The position numbers and the translations under genes are program-made. Below the pieces are notes generated by a model. That model had not been told where the DNA came from and did not search any database. It saw only the letters and a program-made list of their open reading frames with translations. 64,000 bases of DNA from CAWAWP01 sp963841205 (GTDB lineage Bacteria > Chloroflexota > Ktedonobacteria > Ktedonobacterales > JADMIN01): the NCBI GenBank assembly GCA_963841205.1, contig CAWJCH010000022.1:62001-126000 (forward strand), read 5' to 3'. Every line of letters begins with the position of its first letter. Position 1 is the first letter of the stretch. This document shows positions 54,617 to 63,297 of this stretch, piece after piece.

Positions 54617-55341
54617 GTCCCTCCGTACTTCCCCCAATTTATAGGAGTTTTCGTTTCATCGCTTCGCGCCACTTGCGTGGCTTGGCCAGCATTGGGCTCG
54701 CCTTGAGGGCTTCCCCAGTGCTGGAAGGACGATGAAAGAGAATTCTCATCTTCGTCGCACCAGTGGCGAAGCCCTGGTGCCCATCTCTCTCATCGGCATC
54801 TTCTCGCTCGCCTCGGGACTCGCTCTGGGTCGACGGCTGATGGAGCAGAAGGAGACGAGAGGGCGAAGGCCCTTAGGCAAGTTCTGCGGTGGATGTCGAC
54901 AACCAAAGCCAAGGTGGGCCAGAACGCCAAGCGCCTGCCCTGGCCCCTCTCTCTGGCCCGTAGGGCTGGGTCCGTCGACCCCATCCCCAGCCTGCCACCC
55001 CCTTGCCCTCCGCTCACCACGTTCGCTGGGCTCTCTGAATTCATTCATCCATCCACCACACGCCGCCAGGCGTCGTGGTGCCCATCAGGTGGGGCTATTC
55101 TGGGGGCCCTACACACCTGCAACAACTGCCGCAACTGCCGCGAACCAGGCCCCGCTTGGGCTGGCATGTTTGAGAACTGTCACTAAACTGCCACTGGCCG
55201 GAGTGGTCCGGCACGTCGCCTGCTTCCTCTGGCCTCGGCCCTCGTAGCGGCTTCCTGCCCCATGGTGTTCTAGATGCTACACTGGCACTGCTCCTGTTCA
55301 GCGCGTTTCAGGGTAGGGCAGCACACAGGAGGGCGGGCAGT
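54617..55341. other. Hairpin-rich non-coding region
   Basis: No convincing gene in 700 bases. It holds several hairpins: CCAGCATTGGG/CCCCAGTGCTGG (about 54687-54725), GCACCAG/CTGGTGC (about 54757-54780) and CACCACACGCC/GGCGTCGTGGTG (about 55056-55081). Composition is rich in CT on one strand. It may be an origin or transfer region of the element with the RepA-like gene. Confidence 0.4.
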
Positions 55342-55668
55342 ATGGAAGGCTTTGTAGCCGAGGAGAATCTAGAGCCGTTCGTTGCCCTGGTGGCATTTCT
55401 GACTGGCTATGACTTGTACAGCGAGAGCTACGACTACGTTGGAATCCAATACGGCCTCCAGGACACCGACGTGGACAAAGGCAGGTGGTACGCATACCCA
55501 TTGACGGGTAGCATTCCGGTACTGCTCGAAGTTGCTAGCGAACCAGGTGCGCGCGAACAGGTGCACGTGCGTGTGACAAGCTCGACGGTGTTGTCGGCGG
55601 AATTGACCGCACAACTTGACCTTCTGGAGTCCATTTGCTTCAAGTACATCCTCACCCGCCGACAATAA
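55342..55668 (+). CDS. Hypothetical protein
   Basis: 108 residues, acidic, without signal or membrane segment. ENLEPFVALVAFLTGYDLYS, GIQYGLQDTDVDKGRWYAYP and TGSIPVLLEVASEPGAREQV give a mixed alpha/beta pattern; VHVRVTSSTVLSAELTAQLD follows. ATG 55342 has AGGAGGG eight bases upstream. The GC content is lower than in neighbours. No family was recognised; it is in the region after the RepA-like gene. Confidence 0.6.
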   Translation: MEGFVAEENLEPFVALVAFLTGYDLYSESYDYVGIQYGLQDTDVDKGRWYAYPLTGSIPVLLEVASEPGAREQVHVRVTSSTVLSAELTAQLDLLESICFKYILTRRQ

Positions 55669-56043
55669 CCCCGCTGCACTGACAGGATTCCGGGCCATGA
55701 GAGTGCTCGGTGCATCACATCCCGGCTGGAGGGCCCTTCTGTGCCCCACCAACAACCAAGCAGCAAAGTTGGTAAGGAGTCGTCAACTGTGGCCGAAGTA
55801 CCTCCCATCGCGCAGCCCGTGCCCGAGCGCCGAAGCAAGCGGTAAGTGTCCGGCGTGCCAGTCAATTCGGCCGGTTGGCTCGCGCGTTCATGAAGCTCTG
55901 CAGGACATGGACGGTTCCATTCGCGCGTCGTTTGCTCCGCATGTTAGAATGGCGCCACTCGTGACTCTACAGCAAGGAGTGGGTGGCGTCATGGGAGCGG
56001 CGAGACGTACCCCGACGGTATGACGCGAGAAGGAGCCACGAGC
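55669..56043. other. Gene-poor gap
   Basis: 375 bases. A 19-codon frame at 55790-55849 (GTG start with AAGGAG upstream) is the only candidate and is too short to support. No terminator was recognised. Confidence 0.4.
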
Positions 56044-56580
56044 ATGGTACGGGTGATTCGCTGGCTGGCCGTGGCTGGGCTGGTCGCTGTGGCACTGTCT
56101 GCCTGGATGTACCACGCCTTTCTGGTCGACCTGTCCTTGCAGGAGGCCTTCGCGGCACAGGAAATCCTCCACATCAGCGCGCTCCTCAGCTTCGCTGCCG
56201 GGCTGCTGACGCTGACGCTGACCATCCCGCGACGCCAGCGACCCTGGTCTGCCGCGCTGCTGGTGAGCCTCATCCTCAACAGCTTCTGGCCATTCGCGGG
56301 TTTCAACGATTGGTGGTTTGTGCTAATCCCTTCGCTTACCACCCTCACGGCCACCCTCGTGTCGGTGCCCCTCGTCGTCCAGTTCCTTGTCGCCGCACTC
56401 GGCCCCGCCACGCCTGCACTGCTGGCACTGGGCTACACCATCCGTGCCGCTGGCCGTGCTCCTGCTACGCCCGCTCCCCAGGCGCCACAGACCTTCGAGG
56501 ACGGGAGCCTCGACATCACGGTCGAGCCGATGGGGAGTGGTACCCAGTCGCCTTGGAGTGTTGGAGAATGGCGTCCCTGA
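56044..56580 (+). CDS. Hypothetical membrane protein
   Basis: 178 residues with four hydrophobic helices: WLAVAGLVAVALSAWMYHAF, LHISALLSFAAGLLTLTLTI, SAALLVSLILNSFWPFAGF and LIPSLTTLTATLVSVPLVVQ, perhaps a fifth at FLVAALGPATPALLALGYT. A polar, Pro-rich C-terminus follows. ATG 56044 has AAGGAG eight bases upstream; ATG 56020 lacks one. Function unknown. Confidence 0.65.
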   Translation: MVRVIRWLAVAGLVAVALSAWMYHAFLVDLSLQEAFAAQEILHISALLSFAAGLLTLTLTIPRRQRPWSAALLVSLILNSFWPFAGFNDWWFVLIPSLTTLTATLVSVPLVVQFLVAALGPATPALLALGYTIRAAGRAPATPAPQAPQTFEDGSLDITVEPMGSGTQSPWSVGEWRP

Positions 56581-56712
56581 TGTGACGAGCGTTCCGACAG
56601 AGGACGCCCTGCGCTGACGCGGCGCGCTGGCAGCCGATGCTTGACAGGACGCTACGTCCCCGCTAACCTAGCGGCGTGCTACTTGGATGCTTGTGGTTAT
56701 TGGTAGGAACCT

Positions 56713-57315
56713 ATGCCCCGCTTCCGGACTCGGCTTGCCTTCGCGCTCCTGGGTGCGCTCCTCTGCCTCGCCGCCTGCGCCCCCACCGCGACGGTGAGCG
56801 TGTCCCCGACGGCGACCACATCGCCCGCTCCCACCTACCCCACCGCCTTGCCTACCGCCACGCTCGAAGTCGCCCCGGCTCCGACGCCGACGAACGTCCC
56901 CGCCGGATGGTCGGTCCTGGCGGGCCTGCACCTCAGCCTCGCCTACCCGCCGGAGTGGGCGGTCCGGACGATTCCGCCGCACGAGGGCCTCACCTCCACG
57001 CTCTACAATCTCGCGCCGGCCGCCGCTTCCCAGGACCTGTTCGTGGTGGTGCAGGTGCAGCCGCGCGCAACCGACCTGTCTCCCTACTGCGCGCCTGGCG
57101 CGTCCTGGCGGCGGGCCACGCTGGCGGGCCTGCCGATGGTCTTTGCGGTGACGGGGGCGGGGAGGCCCGTCCGGGAGTGGACCTTCGCGAACGCGCAGCG
57201 CACGGTCTACACCCTGTATACCGACGACACGCAGGCGGACACCGCCGCCCAGGCGCGGGACGACACCATCCTCGCCACCTTCCGCCCGGACAACGCCGAC
57301 CCGTGGCACTGCTAA
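56713..57315 (+). CDS. Lipoprotein of unknown function
   Basis: 200 residues. MPRFRTRLAFALLGALLCLA followed by AC is a lipoprotein signal with lipobox LAAC (Cys21). A Thr/Pro-rich linker to about 65 is typical of surface proteins of this kind of organism. The globular part has SVLAGLHLSLAYPPEWAVRT, QDLFVVVQVQPRATDLSPYC and TLAGLPMVFAVTGAG, with two Cys that could pair. ATG 56713 has AGGA five bases upstream. It is the last gene before the change in sequence character. Confidence 0.75.
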   Translation: MPRFRTRLAFALLGALLCLAACAPTATVSVSPTATTSPAPTYPTALPTATLEVAPAPTPTNVPAGWSVLAGLHLSLAYPPEWAVRTIPPHEGLTSTLYNLAPAAASQDLFVVVQVQPRATDLSPYCAPGASWRRATLAGLPMVFAVTGAGRPVREWTFANAQRTVYTLYTDDTQADTAAQARDDTILATFRPDNADPWHC

Positions 57316-57947
57316 GCGCCGGCGACTAACGCCTGACAAAGGGGACAATGCTGTGCCCTATTGACCTTCGCGGTCGGCACGCCAAACTGCAATGGTAGGA
57401 CGCGACTCCGTATGAGACGCGCTAGCCGCTCGCGGGGTGCAAAGCACCATGCCTGAAACACTGTCGCTGCGAGCCGCCACAAGAGCAGAGAGCCCTACTC
57501 CAACAGTATGGCGCGACGGCATATAACTGGTCCCCATACACAGAGGTCGACGGCTGGGGGTGGTTAGGGGGGTTGGGGGGGCCGAAAGTGGTCGAATCTC
57601 GTCGGAAAGTGGTCGGAAACTGGGCCGCAAATACCAGCTGGAGGTGTAAGTTTAGTCCATAGTACCTTGAGTGCGCGCCGGCCTTGCCTTCGGGCCGAAG
57701 CAACACCCCTGCTGTACGGGTGTGAACGCCGCTGCCTCCTCTGCCTCACCCCTCCAGTGATGCCGCTCCATCTGCCTTCTTGCCCAAGCCGTCGACTCTG
57801 CCTCGTCCGCCGCCCCGGTAAGCCCGTCTCATCTCGTCTCGGCGCGCCTGTCTCGTGGTGTCCAGTCGAAATGGTCGCGTGTCGTGGTGGCCCGCTGGCG
57901 TCTCTCGATGTTGGTTCGTGGGAGGTGTTGAGGCAGACTAGCCACGT
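57316..57947. other. Gene-free region ending at the probable contig join
   Basis: 630 bases without a supported gene. GAAAGTGGTCG occurs twice at 57580-57615 next to a G-rich run (57545-57575). Coding of a different character begins abruptly near 57960 in the middle of murE. Confidence 0.5.
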
Positions 57948-58271
57948 GTGCTACGCTGTGCGTGCCTCGCCGACCGCGACCGCGAGAAGCGGCCGCTGAT
58001 GGGCCGCGCAGCCGGTCGGCTCGCCGATCGCGCGATCGTCACGACCGACAATCCGCGCTCCGAGGATCCCGCGGAGATCGCGGCCGAGGTCGCGGACGGC
58101 AGGTTGGAGATCGTGCTCGACCGACGGAGCGCCATCGAGGCGGCCCTCGCCGATGCCGCGCCGGGGGACGTCGTCGTGATCGCCGGCAAGGGCGCCGACT
58201 CCGGTATGGAGCTTGCCGGACGCACGATCCCGTTCGACGACCGTGCGGTCGTGCGCGAGGTGCTCTCCTGA
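57948..58271 (+). CDS. murE: MurE C-terminal part (N-terminal two thirds missing)
   Basis: UDP-MurNAc-tripeptide synthetase, C-terminal domain only. DRDREKRPLMGRAAGRLADR, IVTTDNPRSEDPAEIAAEVA (the DNPR motif that selects the third amino acid, typical of diaminopimelate-adding enzymes) and VVVIAGKGADSGMELAGRTI are clear. Before DRDREK the expected VFGCGG is replaced by unrelated residues, so the gene is cut within a few codons at about 57965. The end is 58271, where murF begins. Confidence 0.85.
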   Translation: MLRCACLADRDREKRPLMGRAAGRLADRAIVTTDNPRSEDPAEIAAEVADGRLEIVLDRRSAIEAALADAAPGDVVVIAGKGADSGMELAGRTIPFDDRAVVREVLS

Positions 58272-59450
58272 TCCCCCTGAGCCTCGATGTGGTCGAGCCC
58301 CTCGGGCGGCTGATCGCTCGACCGTGGGCCGACACCGTCACCGGGATGCAGGTCGACTCGCGCCGGGTCGACGAGGCGACCTGTTCGTCGCCGTCGGCGG
58401 TGGCGAAGACTTCGTCGAGCATGCGCTGGCGCGCGGAGCGTCGGCCGCGCTCGTCCCGGTCGACGCATTCGCGCTCGCGCGGCGATCGCCGGAGCCGTGC
58501 GGGGCAGGTCGCAGGCGCGCGTCGTGGGCATCACCGGATCCACCGGCAAGACGTCGACGAAGGACATCTTGTTTGTGCTCTGCGCACCGCACCGGCGGAC
58601 GATCGCGAACGAAGGCAATTACAACACCGAGGTCGGCGTGCCGTTGACCCTCTGCCGGATCGAGGAAGACACGGAGCTCTGCATCAGCGAGCTGGGCATG
58701 CGCGGCGCCGGGCAGATCAGGTGGCTCGCGTCGTTCGTCAAGCCCGACATCGGCGTGATCACGAACATCGGCCCGGCGCACCTCGAGTTCTCGGCTCCAT
58801 CGAAGTGATCTCGCCGCGGCGAAGGCGGAGCTGATCGAGGAGCTGCCCGCCGGCGGGGTCGCGGTCGTCCCGGACCAACCGCTGCTCGAACCGTATCTCG
58901 GCCGCACCGACATCAGCGTCGTTCGGGTCGACGAGCAAGCGCCGTTCCCGTTCACGACCAACTACGGGTCGAGCACCAGCTGGCGAACACGCGCACCGCA
59001 CTCGCCGTGGCCGAGCAGCTCGGAGTGCCGTTGCCGAGCGAGCTCCAGGTCGAGTTCTCGAAGAACCGTGAGGAGGAGCGCGAGCTGCCGGGCGGCGGCC
59101 TGCTCCTGAACGACTGTTACAACGCGAATCCGGTGTCGATGCGTGCGGCGCTCGAGAAACTGCGCGGCGCGGTCGAACGGCCGCCGGAAGGTCGCGGTGC
59201 TCGGCGACATGCGCGAGCTCGGCCCGGAAGGCCCGGCCTACCACCAGGAGATCGGGAGGCTCGTCGTGAGCTCGGCATCGAGCAGGTGATCTGGGTAGGG
59301 GAGCTCGCCCGCGACTACGGCGGCGACCGGGTCGCCACTGCGGGCGAGCAGCGGCGGCGCTGAAGGCCGCGATCCGGCCGGGCGACGTCGTCCTGATAAA
59401 AGGCTCGCTGGCGGTGGGACTCGCGGTCGTGGCGGAGAATCTGATCGAAC
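58268..59450 (+). pseudogene. murF: MurF with several single-base deletions
   Basis: UDP-MurNAc-pentapeptide synthetase. The pieces in different frames are TVTGMQVDSRRVDE, DLFVAVGGGEDFVEHALARG, RVVGITGSTGKTSTKDIL (P-loop), NYNTEVGVPLTLCRIEEDTE, DIGVITNIGPAHLEF, LLNDCYNANPVSMRAALEKL and DVVLIKGSLAVGLAVVAENL. Frame changes lie near 58378, 58470, 58795, 58965, 59185, 59255 and 59355. For the first three, one missing G in a short G run restores the frame (for example GAGGCGACC for GAGGGCGACC). The product is otherwise conserved, so errors are more likely than decay. Confidence 0.85.
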
Positions 59451-60469
59451 TAGTGGCCAGAGTCCTCGTTGCGGCGCTCGTCGCCATGATCATCGCCATC
59501 CTCGCCGGCCCGAGCTTCATCGCGTTCCTGCGGAGGAAGGAGATCGGCCAGACATCCGCGAGGACGGCCTCGGACACCACGTCGCCAAGCAAGGGACCCC
59601 GACGATGGGCGGCCTGCTGATCCTGATCGCGGCGACCGTCGCATTCCTGCCGCTTTCCGACTACACGTTGCCCGCGCTGACCGTGTTCGGCACGACACTC
59701 GCGTGCGGCGGCGTCGGGTTCCTCGACGACTACCTGAAGCTCCACCACAAGCGGTCGCTCGGGCTTCGCGGGCGCTGGAAGATCCTGATGCTCGCCGGCA
59801 TCACCGTCGCAGTGAGCTTTGCGGCGCAGCATCAGCATCTGAGTCATTCGTCTTCCTCCCGATCGTCGACCATGCGGTGCCGCTCGGGCCGTTCTGGTAC
59901 GTGCTGCTCTTCCTGATCATCGCGGGCACGACGAACGGCGTGAACCTGATCGACGGCGTCGACGGCCTGGCGCCGGGACGGGGCTCATCGCGCTCGGCAC
60001 CTTCACCGCGATGGCGGTCACGATCTACATTCGCTCGGCGACGCCGACGCACGGCCGCATCGAGAACCGCCTCGATATCGCGTTCATCGGCGCGGCGTTG
60101 ATCGGCGGCGCGGTCGGGTTCCTGTGGTTCAACGCGTTCCCGGCCGAAGTGTTCATGGGTGACACGGGGTCGTTCGCGATCGGCGGTGCGCTCGCGGCGA
60201 TGGCGATCATGATGAAGGTCGAGCTGCTGCTGCTCTTCGTCGGCGGCATCTTCGCGGTCGTCGCGCTCTCGGTGATCCTGCAGGTGGTCAGCTTCAGGTA
60301 CTGGGGGCGACGCATCTTCCTGATCGCGCCGCTACAGCATCACTTCGAGATGAAGGCGTGGTCGGAGACGAAGATCATGGTGCGCTTCTGGATCGTCACC
60401 GCGATCTTCTGTGCCGCCGGTTTCGCGCTCTTCTACAAGTACTACCTCCCCTTCCGGGCACATAGTTGA
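59451..60469 (+). pseudogene. mraY: MraY with about three single-base deletions
   Basis: Phospho-MurNAc-pentapeptide translocase that makes lipid I. Membrane enzyme: VLVAALVAMIIAILAGPSFI at the start, GTPTMGGLLILIA in shifted frames, LDDYLKLHHKRSLGLRGRWK with the catalytic Asp pair, NGVNLIDGVDGLA, AEVFMGDTGSFAIGGALAAM and APLQHHFEMKAWSETKIM with the His motif. Frames change near 59550, 59840 and 59970 (a G is missing in the GCGGCC expected after GGCCTG). Start GTG 59451 is assumed. It overlaps murD by four bases. Confidence 0.88.
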
Positions 60470-61600
60470 GAGCGCTCGTCTACGGCCTCGCGCGCTCGGG
60501 GCGCGCGGCGATCGAGCGGCTCGACGCTCCGGTCGTCGTCGACGCTTCGCTCGGGAACGAGGACGACCTGTCGCTCCTCGACGGCATCGACGTCGTGGTG
60601 AAGTCGCCGGGCGTTCCGGGGGCGCGCCGCTCGTGCTCGCCGCCCGCGCGCGGGGGATCCCCGTCTGGTCCGAGGTCGAGCTGGGTTCCGGCTGCTGCCG
60701 GGCTCGAGGTTCGTCGGCGTGACGGGCACGAACGGCAAGACGACCACCACCGAGCTGCTCGGCGCGATCTTCCAGGCGGCAGGCCGTGACGTTGTCGTCG
60801 CGGGGAACGTCGGCACTCCGTTGACGTCGGTGCGCGAGGCGGACTGGGTCGTCTGCGAGCTCTCCTCGTTCCAGCTCGAGGACGTGCACGACTTCGCGTG
60901 CGACGTCGCCGTTCTGCTCAATCTCGAGCCCGACCACCTCGACCGTCACGGCTCGTTCGCCGCCTACCGGGATGCGAAGCTGCGCGTCTTCGAGCGGGCG
61001 CGGGCGAAGATCGTGCCGCGCGGGCTTGGGCTCGAGGGGATCGAGTTCGCCGCCGATGATCCCCTGCCGGCGGAGCCGCTGATTCGCGGGGCGCACAACC
61101 GCGAGAACGCAGCCGCGGCGACAGCGGCTGCGCGCGCGGCCGGCATCGACGACGAGGCGATCGCAGAGGCGCTGCGATCGTTCCCCGGCGTTCCGCACCG
61201 GCTCGAGCTCGTCGCCGAACGCGACGGCGTGCGCTACGTCAACGACTCGAAGGCCACGAACGTCGCCGCCGCCTTGCGGGCACTCGCTGCGTACGGCGAC
61301 GAGCCCGTGCATCTGATTCTCGGTGGCTCGCCCAAGGGCGAGGACTTCGCTCCGCTGGCCGCTGCGATCGGCCCCAACGTCCGGTCGGTGCACCTGATCG
61401 GTGCGGAGGCGCCGCGCCTGGCCGAGGTGATCGACGGAGACCGCGACGAGACGCTGGAGGCGGCTGTCGCCCATGCGGCGCGGCTCGCCGGGCCGGGCGA
61501 CGTCGTCCTCCTCAGCCCCGCGTGCGCGAGCTTCGACCAGTTCGCGAACTTCGAGGAGCGCGGCGAGACGTTTCGGGCGCTCGCCGCGGCGGTCCTCTAG
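60466..61600 (+). pseudogene. murD: MurD with frame changes near 60620-60715
   Basis: UDP-MurNAc-L-alanine:D-glutamate ligase. RALVYGLARSGRAAIERL at the start (TTG 60466, in the mraY stop), VVKSPGVPG, then two or three frame changes, then GTNGKTTTTELLGAIF (P-loop), VVCELSSFQLEDV, LNLEPDHLDRHGSFAAYRDA, YVNDSKATNVAAALRALA, LILGGSPKGEDFAPLAAAI and LLSPACASFDQFANFEERGE. From 60719 on the gene is intact. Stop at 61600; it converges with the next gene, their stops overlapping. Confidence 0.88.
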
Positions 61601-63244
61601 GTCGACGGCGTCGAGAGCCGCTGCCAGAGGTTCGCGAGCAGCTGGGCGAGTCTGCTGCCAGAGCAGCACCTGGCCGCCGAAGTCGAGCGCGCCGGCGCTG
61701 AAGACCCGCGCGCCGCTCGCATGCTCGTAGTAGGTCATCTCGGCGGTGCGGCCCGGCCCGAAGAGGTCCGGGATCGTCGCCAGCACCTGCGTCTGGGGCG
61801 GCGACGACGGGCCGCGCGCGTCGATCTCGATCCCGTAGAGACCGAACGTCGAGCCGTTGCCCAGGCCGGTCCCGGCGAACGCCCAGGGGGCGATGTCGGC
61901 GCCGACGACGGTGAACGGCGCGCGCCGCTGGCCCCGGTCGCTCGCGATGTAGTGGTTGCCGAGCAGCGCGTCCTCCGGGCGGCCGAGATCACGCCATTCG
62001 TCCACGAGCGTGAGCACATGGTCCCGGCGGTCGACCCGGCGGAAGAAGTTGTTCGCCGACAGGAACAGCAGGTTGCCGCCGAGATCGCGGTAGCCCTGAA
62101 CCAGGTCGTACAGCCGCTTCGTCACGTACTCGGTGTGGCCGGGGAACACGATCAGGTCGTAGGCGGCGCGCAGCGCCGCCGGCGACGCGAAGAGCTCGAG
62201 ATCCTCGTCGGCATAGGTGTCGACGGTCTTCCCCGTCTGCGCCACCCAGTGCTGGAAGGCGAGGTCGTAGCTGCGGTAGCGATACGGTACGCCCCTCGTC
62301 GCGTGCGGCCGGGTCAGGTCGGCGTGCTTGGTCTTCCAGCGCGCGTACCACGTGTCGCCCCAGCCGTCGCGGTCGGCGTCGTAGAAGTTGTACGCGCCCC
62401 ACGTGCTCGTGGGGATGGCCACTGCGACCCGCGCCTGAGGCGTGGCGGGGTGAACGACGATCGGCGCAAAGCCGACACGGCCGTCGTCCGCATCGAGCCG
62501 GGCGGCGTAGATGCCGGTCGGCCAGTCCGTCCCGATCTCGACGGACAGCGGTGCCGGCGCGTTCGCGTGCGCCCGCCAGTCGACCTGGATCGGGTCTCCG
62601 ACGGGGACACCGTTGATCTCGTTGTTCGCGTAGGTCGGCCCGGTTTCCGGGCCGCTGCGGAGCATCTGCACGGTGAGGGCCTTCGCGTCGGTCCGGACGA
62701 CGAGCGTGCAGCGGTCGCCGGGCAGTGCGCTGCGCGTGGCGAACGCCGCCTCGACCCCGAGCACGCGCACGACCGCGTGCATGGTCTGGGCGCGCCGGCC
62801 CGGCGCGCGGGCCGTGACGCGGGCGATGTACGTCCGGGCCGGCAGTGATGCGGGGGGCGTCCACCGCAGCGTGCGGTAGCCCGCCGACGCGACGACATCC
62901 TGCTCGCGGAGGGTCGTCTCTGCGACGGCGGACGGCTGCTCGGACGCGGCACCCTGACCGGTCTCGAGGATCGAGAGCGAGACGACCGCCCGGCGCGCGA
63001 GCTGGAAGTCGAAGCGGGCGGTGGCGCGCGAGGCGCGAGTGCTCACGGTCGCGAACAGGGGGCCGTCGCCGGCGTAGGGCAGGCCCTCGTTCACGACGCT
63101 CAGCCCCCGGAGGACGCCGCGCGAGGCCGCCTCGGCTCGCCCGCGGGTGAGCAGCCAGAGCGCGCCGAGGCCGCCGAGGCCGAGCACGCGGCCGCGCGAG
63201 CCGCGCCAGGGCCGTCCGGACGGGTGTTTTGCGACTTCGCTCAT
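61597..63244 (-). pseudogene. Secreted N,N-dimethylformamidase-like protein, one frameshift near the end
   Basis: About 548 residues. An N-terminal hydrophobic segment (VLGLGGLGALWLLTRGRAEA) is a signal peptide. Then beta-sandwich modules (YIARVTARAPGRRAQTMHAV) and the domain of the N,N-dimethylformamidase large subunit type: TSTWGAYNFYDADRDGWGDT, GVPYRYRSYDLAFQHWVAQT, YDLIVFPGHTEYVTKRLYDL, GGNLLFLSANNFFRRVDRRD and MTYYEHASGARVFSAGALDF. A single-base change near 61655 is needed to reach LAQLLANLWQRLSTPST and the stop at 61597. Enzyme activity is not shown by sequence; many such proteins are uncharacterised. Confidence 0.75.
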
Positions 63245-63247
63245 CTG

Positions 63248-63265
63248 TGTAAGGGGCACCTTACA
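63248..63265. promoter_or_regulatory. Candidate metal-responsive operator between divergent genes
   Basis: TGTAAGG and CCTTACA around GGCA form a perfect inverted repeat. It lies between the secreted protein start (63244) and the FTR1 permease start (63298). The pattern resembles boxes of iron or manganese regulators of the DtxR type. Confidence 0.55.
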
Positions 63266-63297
63266 ACCGAGGGCATTTTCCGGTATCGTGCCGGGCC

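Noticed and set aside
54732..55247. 171-codon frame after the RepA-like gene
   Set aside because: Low-complexity Pro/Arg-rich product with no domain; the region is better explained as structured non-coding DNA.
60332..63259. Single open frame of 975 codons on the minus strand
   Set aside because: Only the part above about 61655 is the secreted protein; the rest is antisense to murD and open because of high GC.
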